From contig SJRY01000245.1 of assembly GCA_011319805.1 (NCBI GenBank), forward strand, positions 248,001 to 312,000: a DNA stretch of 64,000 bases, in the 5' to 3' direction. The position numbers and the translations under genes were made by a program. Under the pieces are notes generated by a model that was not told where the DNA came from, searched no databases, and saw only the letters and a list, made by a program, of their open reading frames with translations. Numbering within the stretch: the first letter of the stretch is position 1; each line of letters opens with the position of its first letter. Below, one piece after another: positions 24,007-37,756 of the stretch. The DNA comes from Macrocybe gigantea. Taxonomy: Eukaryota > Basidiomycota > Agaricomycetes > Agaricales > Callistosporiaceae.

Positions 24007-25955
24007 TGGCCACTGCTCAGCATCCCGCCGCACCCATCAACCTCGACAGTAAGCTGGGAGCCGCATTTCTGGGTGACCTCATAGCCGCCGTGTAAGCTCA
24101 GCTAGTCTTGACTGGAGACGTTAGCCTCATCCTTCTCTCCTCCGAGTTTCTACGGTATTACTTGTGTGCAGACGTTCATTTACTACAAGAAAAATTACAA
24201 AGACACGACACCCTTCAAGTTTCTGGCATGTCCTACCATATATGCTCATCCTATCCTCTCAAACCTGAAATGCACTGTAGATCTTTGTTCTATGGTAGAG
24301 CTCCATATTCTTCCAGTGCTCATCTCATCCACAAGGATGATTTACGTACTAGGATCTTGGATACGGTCCACCTCGCTTTTATAACTCACGCTTTATATCG
24401 CTATCTGGTGTCTAATTTTGGAAATTTCGCTAACATGGCGTTCACAAACTGGTGCGTCGCATTTCTGTTCGCATGCGTCGGAGAATCAGACTTACAGGCA
24501 TTGATCAGGAGCATATTGGTAAGGGGACGTTGTTGCCATTGCGCCACGTTGACGCATCTCATATTTAGGCCCAAGTATACCTGACAGTGCGTATGACTTT
24601 GAACATCTGTCGATTACTCGCTGATAGAGCTTTTATTGAAGTGCATCAGCGATCTGCTTATTCGTAGGTAGGTATATTTTCCAGGCTTCCTCCTTTACAA
24701 GTCAGTTGACGTCGTTAAAGTGTGTTTGCGAGGCGTGTATGGCTCAGTAAGCTTTGATATGTTGTCAACCCTAAAGGGCTCTTAGGAATGGTCATATCAG
24801 TGACTAAGCGGTACAGAGTTATCGCAATAACTCTATTGGCCGGTATTGTGAGTCAAGGACGCGAATCGGTCATGGCTTTTCTTCAATAATTTACAGGCAG
24901 CTACTTCCATTCTTACTTTCGGTAGGTCGCCCAAGTCGACGCGTTTTCGGTAGTCCAAGTAACCCTTAATCCCCTGCCTCAAATAGTGACCGGATTTGGT
25001 AAGATTCGGATTGCCGTCGTTCTGTTTCTTTCTTGCCAATTCGAAACCCTAGCGTTCGCCAGCAGGGCGTTGGTGTGGTTCTTCCTATCGGAAAAAAAAA
25101 TGCTGATCAGACCCTAGTTACCAAGAGAAGACTTTCGAGAATTTTTCCAAGATATCGGTACGCTCACCTCGACGTAGTTTCGTTGTCGCGCTCAACGAGC
25201 ATTGTCTTGTAGTATTTTTTGTACACCGCACTGGGTAGTGGCGTTCTCTCGGATATTCTGATTGCCAGTTCTCTCTGTATCGCGCTTTCTCGCAGCAGAA
25301 CCGGATTCCGAAAGTCAGTATCCCACCCTTTTAGAACGAACGCTGGCGCCTGACGAACACTGCAGGACAGATTCCTTGGTGAACATACTCATGGCATATA
25401 CCATTAATACAAGTTAGTATCATTTATAACACATTCGCGACTACATAGGCCCTGACTAGATATTCCTCATCCTCAGGTCTTTTGACGACGTGCGTGGCCA
25501 CTGCCAGACACACTTGCGTTGCTTCTGACAGCCCAGTCGCAGCGTGTGCGCGACAGCGTGCTTCATCACCTACACAATCTGGCCCCATGAATTTACCTTC
25601 ATTGGCATCTATTTTTCTTTAAGCAAACGTAAGCTCACCTTTTCTAAGAAAACGCAGATATTAAAGGAGTCTCTATTCAGTATATCTAAACAGTCTTTTG
25701 GCAACTCTGAATGGCAGAGATGCATTAATGGGAAAGGTGTCAGGCGTATCCGATGTCGTTCTATCTGGCCTTTCCTCTCGCCCTGCAGCGTTTGCTTCGA
25801 AAGATTCTTCGGTGGCTAATTCACGTCCGGTTCGCAGTGTTCTTTGTTCGCTATCCACCCAGGAAATGTGGCTCACGATATCCCATCAGCACGTTCTGGT
25901 GAGCATCGATCGCGAGGTAGAGGTGGATGGTTCAAAAGTAGGTTATACCACATAA
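24007..25955 (+). CDS. DUF6534-type seven-helix membrane protein
   Basis: The start at 24007 gives MATAQHPAAPINLDSKLGAA, then FLGDLIAAV. After an intron comes FYGITCVQTFIYYKKNYKDT. Further exons read ILDTVHLAFITHALYRYLVS, ISDLLIR, SVFARRVWLS, RVIAITLLAGI and AATSILTF. They continue GSGVLSDILIASSLCIALSR with SRTGFRK, TDSLVNILMAYTINT, GLLT, CATACFITYTIWPHEFTFIG, IYFSLSK and LLATLNGRDALMG. This order (helices, then SRTGF and a T-D-S-L motif before helix 6, then ...LNARE-like) matches the large basidiomycete-specific DUF6534 family of integral membrane proteins. The tail is Ser-rich and cytosolic. Function is unknown; the topology is receptor-like but no ligand is known. Individual splice sites in 24220-25300 are approximate. 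Confidence 0.78.
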
Positions 25956-26587
25956 GACATAACTTTCGATGTGTTTCGTGCATAGTAGAGACAACCGGAT
26001 TCATCAAAGCTGGACAGGATTCGGACATGTTGGATTGCAGTCAACTTAAACGTAGATATAGACCATCCGTCGCGGCGGTTCTTTTTGCTCCCCCTATTTA
26101 TCGAACAGATAAACTCCGTTTACCAAGCTGCCATCTGGAACGTGCGTGCATTGATATCTAGTGACTAATTGGTGCCCTCGTTCCGCGAGATGTTCTGTGC
26201 CATTTCCTGTTCCTTTGCAATACAAACGGCAAAGCAAAGCTAACATTAACCAACTAAGATTAACTAGAACAGATTGTTGCGCCATCGAAAAAGTCGCTTG
26301 TCGTCGCCGACAAATTTCCTCGGTGCTGATATGCCTTGCATTCAATGATAGGCTGGCAATGATAAAAGCTGAAAACACCTTCGGGCGCTTTTGCACAACG
26401 CTCGCGACTCGGATCTCTCACGAGTCGTCTTTCCGCGAAAGAGAGGCTTGTTGGTCTGTCGTCTCTTGGTCGTTTTCGGACCCATTTACAGCAGACGAGT
26501 GTTCAAAGGGGTTGTCAATAATCGACTCAAGATGAGCAAGAGCTGCCTGCGGATGCAAAGGGATGAGATCCCCAGAAGAGTCGTTAT
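25956..26587. other. Convergent spacer without recognised gene
   Basis: This spacer of about 630 bases lies between the DUF6534 stop and the pICln stop. Two overlapping opposite-strand ORFs of about 100-125 codons (26094-26396 and 26161-26535) have no recognisable domain and are probably chance. 3' UTRs of both genes are expected here. Confidence 0.5.
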
Positions 26588-27315
26588 CTAGTACGGCTGG
26601 TATCGTTTATTGTTGATGAAATCACTGCGCACCCTCCCAACCTCGCTCAGTTCTTGATCTTCATCACCTGCGAAGGTCTCAAAGGCCGAATTGTCGACAA
26701 AGGCGTCGTCATCAAAGTCTTCTTCATCAGCCCCTGGGTCCGGATGCAGGGAAGCGCATATTGATAACGACTCGAAAATTGTGTCCACTGCTGAAGCGTT
26801 GGATGTAAAAAAAAGGCATACAACCTCAGGTGGGCTTACAGGATTCTGCCTTCTCTGGTATGATATTGAGTTCTCGCATATAAGTTGGGCCATCTTCTTC
26901 CGCTTGCGGCAGTGGCGGGTACTCTGAGACATTCTCGTCAAGCTGGCAGTAAATGCATGGCATTTGGCCGCCTCGTGAGATGGCATGGAGCGTGATGGAA
27001 GGATAGTTTATCTCAAAGCCGCGACCGGAGGCAGATATGAATACAAGTACACTGAGACGGCAACTTCAGGCCGAAAACCATGCACATCTATCACTAGAAA
27101 ACTGACCTTGTGAGAATATACAGAGCTCCTTGCGTTGGCTCCGTCGAGGAAAACCCGATTATGGGTGGATCAAGGGTGACTGCGACATTGTCTTCCTTGT
27201 GCTTGAGAACGGGTCGAATGTCATTAAAGGAGGCTGGCGTTGAGGACACGACGTTCTGGTGTTCGTCTGGGGTGATAAAGTCTGGCAGGGACGTGATTGG
27301 CGTTAGCGAAGGCAT
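26588..27315 (-). CDS. Methylosome subunit pICln
   Basis: An adaptor of the PRMT5 methylosome that chaperones Sm proteins before snRNP assembly. The start is at 27315 (MPSLTPITSLPDFITPDEHQ). Exons give DPPIIGFSSTEPTQGALYIL, LSVLVFISASGRGFEINYPS and ITLHAISRGGQMPCIYCQLD, the PH-like fold with the conserved hallmark of Ser-Ile-Ser/Thr-Leu-His-Ala-Ile. The acidic C-terminal part is DEEDFDDDAFVDNSAFETFA followed by VGRVRSDFINNKRYQPY, as is usual for fungal pICln. Three introns, one with a T9 tract before its acceptor, are removed cleanly. It is divergent from SH3 paralogue B with 68 bases between start codons. Confidence 0.9.
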
Positions 27316-27383
27316 CTTTGTCGTGATGACCTGAAACAAAATCCACGAATCGAGTGAAGCAGCGCGCGTTACATAAGCACACC
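27316..27383. promoter_or_regulatory. Bidirectional promoter pICln/SH3 paralogue B
   Basis: The 68 bases between divergent start codons must contain both 5' leaders or be part of overlapping transcription units. No TATA box is visible. Function is inferred from spacing. Confidence 0.4.
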
Positions 27384-28206
27384 ATGTCTCCCCAAGATAC
27401 CCAGTCCGCTGCTCTGCTGGCCCACATTCTCTCCCAAATCGAGAGCAACGTCCAGTTCCTCGTCGCTCAGAATTACATATCTCATTCAGATGCATCAACG
27501 TTCCTTTCCAAGCTGCCACACCCTCAAAGCAATACCCCGGTAGGCGCTGGAGCCAACGGCAACCGTCTACCGCCTCCTCCAGCTGCTCGTCCTTCACCCC
27601 AGCGCATCGTGCAGTCCGAGCTAAAGCTCTCTGGGCGTACAATGAGAACGGCGAGGTAAATGCCCTTCGTCACGGACCGCTCAGGTCTCACATATTAATA
27701 GGAGCCGGATGACCTTTCGTTCTCTGCTGGAGACATCATTGAGATCGTTGAAGAAACAAACGGCGACTGGTGGATGGGCAGAGTCAATGGAAAGCAGGCG
27801 TTGTTCCCTTCTAGCTATGTCGAGAAGATCAAGGAGAACGACGCATCTGCGCCATCTAGAGAGAAACCAGTCTACCGACCGTTCGGTGCCGCCTACCACG
27901 GCGTAGATGCGCCGCCGTCATCAGGTGCTGGTGTAAATTCCGTGGGACTTCAACAAGACCCTGGGAACGACAAGAAGAAGAGCAAATATGGAAAACTAGG
28001 AAACACGGTAAATTGATTGATCGCTTCGCTCCTTGCCTATCTTGTTTAGTATTCTCACTCACAGATGGCCCATTCTGCGGCAGGTGGAGTTGGATTCGGC
28101 GCTGGTCAGCACCTCTTTTCCCTTTTTATCGCTATATTTCCTCAACAACTGATGCCTAATTGCAGGCGCCGCGATTGGTGGTGGACTTGTCAGGGCCATT
28201 TTCTAA
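27384..28206 (+). CDS. SH3-domain protein, Lsb1/Pin3-like (paralogue B)
   Basis: The start at 27384 gives MSPQDTQSAALLAHILSQIE, then SNVQFLVAQNYISHSDASTF, aligned with the helical N-terminus of paralogue A (9959-10969). The SH3 domain spans ...RALWAYNENGE across an intron to EPDDLSFSAGDIIEIVEETN, GDWWMGRVNGKQALFPSSYV and EKI. The linker is much shorter than in paralogue A. The end of the protein repeats the same exon layout: KKKSKYGKLGNT, intron, MAHSAAGGVGFGAG, intron, AAIGGGLVRAIF. Shared domain order, intron positions and tail show common ancestry by duplication. Binding to WASP/Las17-type proline motifs is inferred from the family. Confidence 0.88.
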
Positions 28207-28377
28207 GGATTTACATATCCATCATACCTCCTTGTACTCCTACTGCATCGCGTCTGTATTCTACGAATGCGAATCATGTGATCTGAGACTGGTCATCGCC
28301 AACACGTGATGACCGGTTAGTACACATAACCGCTAAGGCCTCTGCGATTTTGTACCTTTGGCTCATTAACATTGCCC

Positions 28378-29410
28378 ATGATACCCTTTCAGTCCTCCCT
28401 GGTATCTGATACCGTATTAGACAACTTCTCCGAAGGCCTCAGAGCGTGTATTCGACGCTTAATGGATCACAAGCCTGTAGAACATGATCTGTCCGTCAGT
28501 CACAACACTCTTTCTTTCTACTAGCTATCTGAAAACTAGCACCTACATATTGCAACAGGTCCATATATTCACGCTCCCAACTCGCTGCCGTCCTCGTCCT
28601 TCTCTTCGAGCAGAATGGAGAATTGCGTGTTCTGCTGACGACCCGATCCAAAGCACTTAGGACCCATGCCGGCCAGACCGCCCTCCCTGGAGGCAGGATG
28701 GACGAGTCGGATAAAAGCTTGATTGAAACAGCCGTACGCAGATAACTGATTCTTTTCTCTCAACGTTTTCATCAACTCCACTAGTTTCGCGAAGCTCACG
28801 AAGAAATCGGTCTGCCTCTGGACTGCCCCAACATCTACACCGTCACATTGCTCGAGCCACTCATATCTCTCTATCGACTAGTTGTCACGCCTGTTGTCGC
28901 CATTCTGACATCTCCGTCAGTCTTGGATCAGCTCAAGGCTGCCGAACGTGAAGTGTCCTGCATATTTAGTCATCCACTCTCGGCCGTCCTTGATCCGGTC
29001 TTATCGGCGACCGAGCCTCTTGTATCAAGAGGTAGTGAGGATTGGCCATATGAAACAGACTTCTACGTTAGTCTCCACTTTTACATTGCTTGAATCTCAC
29101 TGTTGAGCCGCAGACCATGGGCCCAGCACACCACAGATTCCACGGTATCTCAACTCGGAGATACCGCATACCGCATGCACCGTTTTCGATCCTCTGCATC
29201 CCTATAAAGGGCCTCACCGCAGATATATTGGTGGGCTGAGTTCCGCTTTTGATATCCTCCACATGTCATTACCCTTACATCGGTGTCGCCTAGATCAGTA
29301 CCGCGGAAATAACTTTAGACAAGGGCCCAGTTTACGACAAATACGCTTTGAATCAGTTGAAAGATTTTTCGGCTATGCAAATCTTGCTCCGCAACTTACA
29401 GCGAGCGTAG
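28378..29410 (+). CDS. Nudix hydrolase, CoA diphosphatase type (PCD1/NUDT7-like)
   Basis: Predicted to cleave CoA or acyl-CoA to phosphopantetheine and 3',5'-ADP, usually in peroxisomes or mitochondria. The start at 28378 (MIPFQSSLVSDTVLDNFSEG) is joined through an intron at CAT-GAT-CT to SIYSRSQLAAVLVLLFEQNG, then ELRVLLTTRSKALRTHAGQT. The Nudix box LPGGRMDESDKSLIETA plus FREAHEEIGLPLD is split by an intron and has the REAHEEIGL core. After further introns it reads LGDTAYRMHRFRSSASPIKG, LTADILISTAEITLDKGPVY and DKYALNQLKDFSAMQILLRN; the block after the box is the pattern of CoA-type members. A classic C-terminal SKL is absent. It is convergent with VPS34. Confidence 0.87.
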
Positions 29411-29674
29411 ACGCTTGTCTAGAAGTAGTCATCATGGGTAGTGGATAGAAGGCCAACATTATAATGTCATTCGATCTTTCTTGCTGGACGGATATCCTGT
29501 TGGGGGCCTAGCTCGGTTGGGGGAGCAGCAGACGGAGGCCAACCTGTGGTGGCTGGTCTGCTTCATTGCGCTTTTGTAGTGAGATTGCCCTCTGCCCATG
29601 TTATTGGTCCTAAGATTCCAATCATTTGGAAGCCGCAAGTTACTCTACATGATGATTCAAGAACAAAGCCTGCA

Positions 29675-32936
<3,262 letters not shown>

Positions 32937-33039
32937 TCCTATGCAGCAAAGAGACATGATCACAGACCGTGACGATTGAATAATCTCTCGGACAAATATC
33001 TGACAACTGTTATACATATTTACAAATAAAAGTTCTGTT

Positions 33040-35421
33040 TCAAGGCACTTCCTGCGCTTGGGCTGCGACATATCTCTCGCATTCAATTCGGCTTTTCTCA
33101 ACATCCACCAACCACAGAAATACGGTACTGAGCACCCCTCTTCAAATTCTACGTTATTATGTGCACAGAGAGTGGCAACGAGAATACTCACAATCCGAAC
33201 AGGAACGTGAATGGCATGTTGTCGTTATTGTCTGCAGCTGTTATAATAGCGCTGGAGATGAATGGTCCAATAAACGCGGACGTTTTTCCAACCTGAGATA
33301 GTGTCCGAACTCGTTTCGCTTCTGGCTTGAAACAATGAATACGTACCACTGAGAACAGAGCGAAAAACAGAAACCTGTTTTAAAATCAGTCAAAAGCACC
33401 TAGAGCCGAATGATGGTATACATTTGCGGCAATGGGGAGACTTCACTGATCATGGTCTGGCTGTAGGCATACCATGGACAGACCAGCAAACCGTAGTACG
33501 CTTGATATAGCCTGTACAGTCTACATCAACACGGTATGTCGTTAGACTCTGGCTTCAGCATAGCTTACCAGATCTCCCAGACATGTTTGAAACCAAACTT
33601 ATGGCTGTGAATGCCAATGAGACCCCATACTGTCAGCAACTATTTCGCCTGATCAGATGTGAAGTCGTGATTGGATTGGCATGAGACTTCACAATTATGC
33701 AGAAGACATTGAAAGAAAGCATCTAAGCAATGAACTTAGGATCCGGACATGGACAATGTTCTGCTCGGGACGAACTGCTTTGGTAGATATCTTCAACCTT
33801 CTCTGGACGAGCCAGAATGCGCTGAGGACGAAGTCAGGTATGCAGTATTGCGAAAACGAGCAAACATACTAAATGCCTATGCCCTGCGCAACTATCCCAA
33901 CCAAGAGCAGCAACGTTAATTGTAAAGTCGAGTAGACCACGACACTGATGACTTGAATCAGTAAATCACTACAGTTATGCACGGCTCGGGTCCATCAACC
34001 TGTTCTGTAATGTGGCAATCACGGTCCTGCATCCTCAAACTAGTCATTGAAAGGAACAATTTTACTGCAGCGGTGCAGCGCACACAGTAGTATTTAGCAC
34101 ATCTCCCCTGCGAGCTGAGTGAGGACGGCGCAATTCCGGATAAGCTGCAAGTCCAAGTTCCTCACATCAGGAAATAGAAAATGAGATATATAAAGCTCTG
34201 CTTCAGCTTTAAGCACTTTTTCATGGTTGTGTATAATTGCGTGAAGCCGATCGTCCAGATGCTGGTACCAGTGGGTCGCTCAAGGCCCAGGCGCCTTTGT
34301 TCGAAGAAAAACCACGGAAGGGCACAGAACACTTCAAGCAATTCAGTAATGATTATACAAATGCGAGTGGGACCCACACCAGACAGCGCCCGAGAATGCT
34401 ATAAGGACACTGAATGTCCTGTTATTGTTCTGGATACTTTCCCCAGCCTTCAGAGCTTTGATTATTCCCACCATCGCAGCCAGGACGAGCACTTCTCCTG
34501 CAGAACCCACTGCAAAGGACATATTTGATAACCGATTTCGGGCCAAGGAAATGATTCGGGCATATTCCGCTTCGCTAGTAAAGCTGTTTTGCTAGTAGCT
34601 TCGGGATCTTTGAGGCAGTGTGACCTACGATATCTGCCCGGTTTTCATCTTCTGAAAGGTCCCTTTGACTTCTGGAAGGTCCCTTGCAAGACCTGGAAAT
34701 GCAGCTGTCCAGAATGTCAAAGAACACTAGACAATGACATGAATGAGTAGACGATGGACGATCCAAACGGTGATGGTACTTGATATGAGATTACTACGGC
34801 GACAATCAGGTCATCGCATAATGCTGGCAAGCGGACTTGACGTACGACCAAGGATATACAATGTAACACCTTCGTGCCAGGTAGACGGAGAGTCAACCCC
34901 AAGCCAGGCGAAAGATATCGCGATGGCCAACAATGTGAAGAAGATGGTGATGTTTGGTCTATAGCCAAAAATGAAGGCGGTGAAAATGACTTCAGAGAGT
35001 GCGACCGCCACCTCCATCGACCGTAATCGGCCCACGCTCCGATGAATATGAGTAGTACGGCTTGAATGGAGAAGCTGATGCCATTGGTGAGCAGGACGAT
35101 AGAGTTGACTGCAAAATGATTACTTCCTGTGAAGGAGTGCGCAGGCAAAGGACGCGTACTGTCACGGATTTTTCCAAGATAGGGCAATACGCAAGCATGA
35201 TCGCCACATGGGGTGGAGAACGGTGGACCGCTGGGGTCATATCCAGCAAGGAAAAGCAGATTCTGAAATTGCGACGGCCCAAAATTGAAACCTGCTAGAC
35301 CATTATTGCCGACGTAATAGAGATAGTACGACCAGACTTCGAGTCTCGTCGTCGTCCGCTGCGATTGATCGTTGTATTCGTTGTTTGTGGGTTCGAGAAT
35401 CGGTTCTTTTGTATCAGACAT
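33040..35421 (-). CDS. ATG22: Vacuolar MFS transporter ATG22
   Basis: ATG22-family permeases of the major facilitator superfamily export amino acids from the vacuole after autophagic breakdown. The preferred start is 35421 (MSDTKEPILEPTNNEYNDQS); an in-frame ATG exists at 35433. The family signature YYLYYVGNNGLAGFNFGPSQ, then FQNLLFLAGYDPSGPPF, follows directly. Later segments read VNSIVLLTNGISFSIQAVLL, LIFIGAWADYGRWR, NITIFFTLLAIAISFAWLGV, VYSFMSLSSVLTFWTAAFPG and LARNRLSNMSFAVGSAGEVL. They continue WFFFEQRRLGLERPTGTSIW and, near the end, GKTSAFIGPFISSAIITAAD, then FLFGFTVFLWLVDVEKSRIE. At least ten introns; some splice sites in 33300-34100 are approximate. The gene lies directly upstream of VPS34 in tandem and divergent from MIC60. 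Confidence 0.9.
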
Positions 35422-35570
35422 GGTTCTGACCATAAGATATAAACCCTTCGCTGTTTTTGGTAATCGAGTAGCACGTGGTTGCCGACGGACAAATTCGGAC
35501 TGACCAACGCCTCCATTGCTTGTACCAGCATCGAAATTGCCCAGGCGCTACTGGCTGACAGCGGCCCAGC

Positions 35571-37713
35571 ATGTACTCCGTACTTCCTGTCTCGAGGCGT
35601 CTTGCTTCGACCTCTGGGAAGGAAGCGGTTCGTGTCGTTCGGAGAGTGAGCAAACTCAAATATAATCTGGCCTTCTCAAGTCGCCTGACGGTTGACTTGT
35701 TTCTAGCGTTTAGCTACGGATCTGGCCCCCCCAAGGAAAAAGAAAAACGTCGTCCGAAAGTTCTTATGGGTAACCGCGGGCGCTACAGGAACGTTCTACG
35801 TTGGAAGCACCTTCGCCGCCTTCTACAGCCAAACCTACTATGATTTCTTTGCCGACAAAGTTCCACTGGGACAGACTATGTTGGAATATGCGGAAACGCA
35901 TCACTGGGACACACTTACCGCGGAGCAGGTCTTCGAGTCCGCGAAACGATTTGTCTCCTCCTCACAACAGGTCATCGTCAGGACATATAACCGCCTTATT
36001 GGCGACGATGAGGCCGTTGAAGAGGCTGTCCAGGAAGTGGAGAAGAGAGCAAGGGAGGCCAGTGAAACTGCGGCGAACACACTCGATGCCGTTGTTAGTT
36101 CCGTCAAAACGGAAGTACGGAAAGAAAGAGACGAAGATTCGCAGGAGCAAATCGTCGCTAAGTATCAGGCCCAACAGGTTTCCGACGAACTGGCTGATCT
36201 TGTCAGACGAGCAGAGAATGCCCTCGCTGGACGACCTGACCTACCCTTTCCACCGTCAGAACCCATCTCATTGTCACCTACCCCGATATCGACGAAGGCT
36301 GTGGAACCACTTTCCTCCACAAACGACGGAAATCCCATCTATGAAGCCCCGCTTCCCGTCGGTTTTGAGCCGCCACCTGGTTACTCTCGCCCCAGTGGCA
36401 AAAAACACGAGCCAACACCAGCGCCTGCTGCTGCTGAGCTTTCACAGACTCCCGTCACTCTTCCTCTCGTGGCTCCTGTCGTATCCTCGTTGCAGACAGA
36501 ACCTGTCTTGAACCACCTAGCCGGATCGATAGATAACCTTGCTTCCTTCCTCGCTTCGAACCCAGAGGCGGCCTCGAAAGCTTCTGACGTACTGGAAACA
36601 GCGAAATCCGACCTCACGACTTTGGCAGAGAGAATCGAGAAAGCAAAGGAAGAGGAACGTGCGGCTCTTGAGACCAAACTAGATGAACAAGCTCGTGAAT
36701 ATTCGATTCGTCTTTTGGATATGGAAATGCAGGCGCAGGACAAACTTGACAACCAAGAAGAAGAGTTTCGCAGATTCTTTCAGGAAGAAAAGACTAGGCT
36801 CGTGCAGGCTTATAGAGAAAAACTGGAACAAGAACTGAGGACGCAAACAGAACTCATTAATGAGCGGTGTGTTTGTCTGGAATCTGATTCATGTCCGCTA
36901 ACCTCATAATACTACTTCAGATTGAAAGAAGAGGTCATTGCACAAGGCATTGAGCTCCAACGCCGTTGGATACGTGAGATTAAAGTCCGTGTCGAGCAGG
37001 AGCGTGGCGGACGCCTGGCCAAGATTGAAGAACTCGCTGCCAACTTGAAACGTTTGGAGCGGATTGCACTGGACAATTCGACATATCTTGACGAAAATAT
37101 CCGCGTTCATGCCCTCTGGTCCGCCATTCGTGCAGTATCATCCTCTGCCCTTTCATCTCCGGCGCGCAAGCCGTTCCGTGAGGAATTGAGGGTCCTTCGC
37201 CACATCGCTGCCGCTCGGGAAGATATCGTGGTATCTGCTGCATTAGACTCTCTCGAGGCCACCCAGGTGCCTGATGTCGGGGTTGAGCCATTTGCAGACC
37301 TCGCATCCTGGTTTGCCAGCGACGTCGCGCCGAGGGTTTCCCATGTCGCTCTGGTTCCGGACGAGAATGCGGGTGTTCTTTCGTATCTTGCCAGTCGTAT
37401 TTTTTCTGGACTTCAATTCAAAAGGCAGGGTCTGGTGTCCGGGGACGACGTGCTCAGCGTCTTGGCTCGTGCCGAGTACTACCTCAACGAGAAGGATCTG
37501 GACAGTGCGGCCAGAGAATTAAATCAGCTCAAGGGACCGGCACAGATGTTGCTGCACGACTGGCTTGAAGCCGCTAGACGCAGACTAGAGGTTGAGCAGG
37601 CATTGGAGGTAGGTTCTTCATTTCCCGACCACTAGTCCTGGCTAGATTGACCGACTATTTTTGCACAGGTGATACAAACCCAGGCTACATTTGCATCTTT
37701 GCAGGTCGTGTGA
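35571..37713 (+). CDS. MIC60: MICOS subunit MIC60 (mitofilin)
   Basis: Inner-membrane organiser that forms crista junctions. The start at 35571 gives a basic presequence (MYSVLPVSRRLASTSGKEAV). An intron leads to RLATDLAPPRKKKNVVRKFL and the single membrane span WVTAGATGTFYVGSTFAAFY. The intermembrane part has a Pro-rich region (PLPVGFEPPPGYSRPSG) and a long coiled coil (about 36600-37080: ERIEKAKEEERAALETKLDE, EEEFRRFFQEEKTRLVQAYR). The conserved mitofilin domain follows: LDENIRVHALWSAIRAVSSS, KPFREELRVLRHIAAAREDI, VSHVALVPDENAGVLSYLAS and ILARAEYYLNEKDL-like VLARAEYYLNEKDLDSAARE, then LKGPAQMLLHDWLEAARRRL. The last exon ends VIQTQATFASLQVV. Complete. Confidence 0.93.
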
Positions 37714-37756
37714 CACCGTGCAGAGGCTCATAGAACAAAATATATTACTTTGACAC

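Noticed and set aside
24220..25330. Idea that the DUF6534 gene is a broken pseudogene because long frames are absent here
   Set aside because: Short exons with family-matching sequence (ISDLLIR, SVFARRVWLS, GSGVLSDILIASS, TDSLVNILMAYTINT) can be joined through standard introns, so the gene appears intact.
26094..26535. Opposed ORFs between the DUF6534 gene and pICln
   Set aside because: The pICln C-terminus ends naturally at 26588 and the ORFs show no domain; treated as spacer.
27094..27642. 182-codon minus ORF overlapping SH3 paralogue B
   Set aside because: Its C-terminal part is the first exon of pICln (start 27315); the upstream part is only the antisense of the SH3 gene.
35801..36511. 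236-codon plus ORF within MIC60
   Set aside because: It is a shifted frame of the MIC60 coding region; the other frame carries the mitofilin domain.
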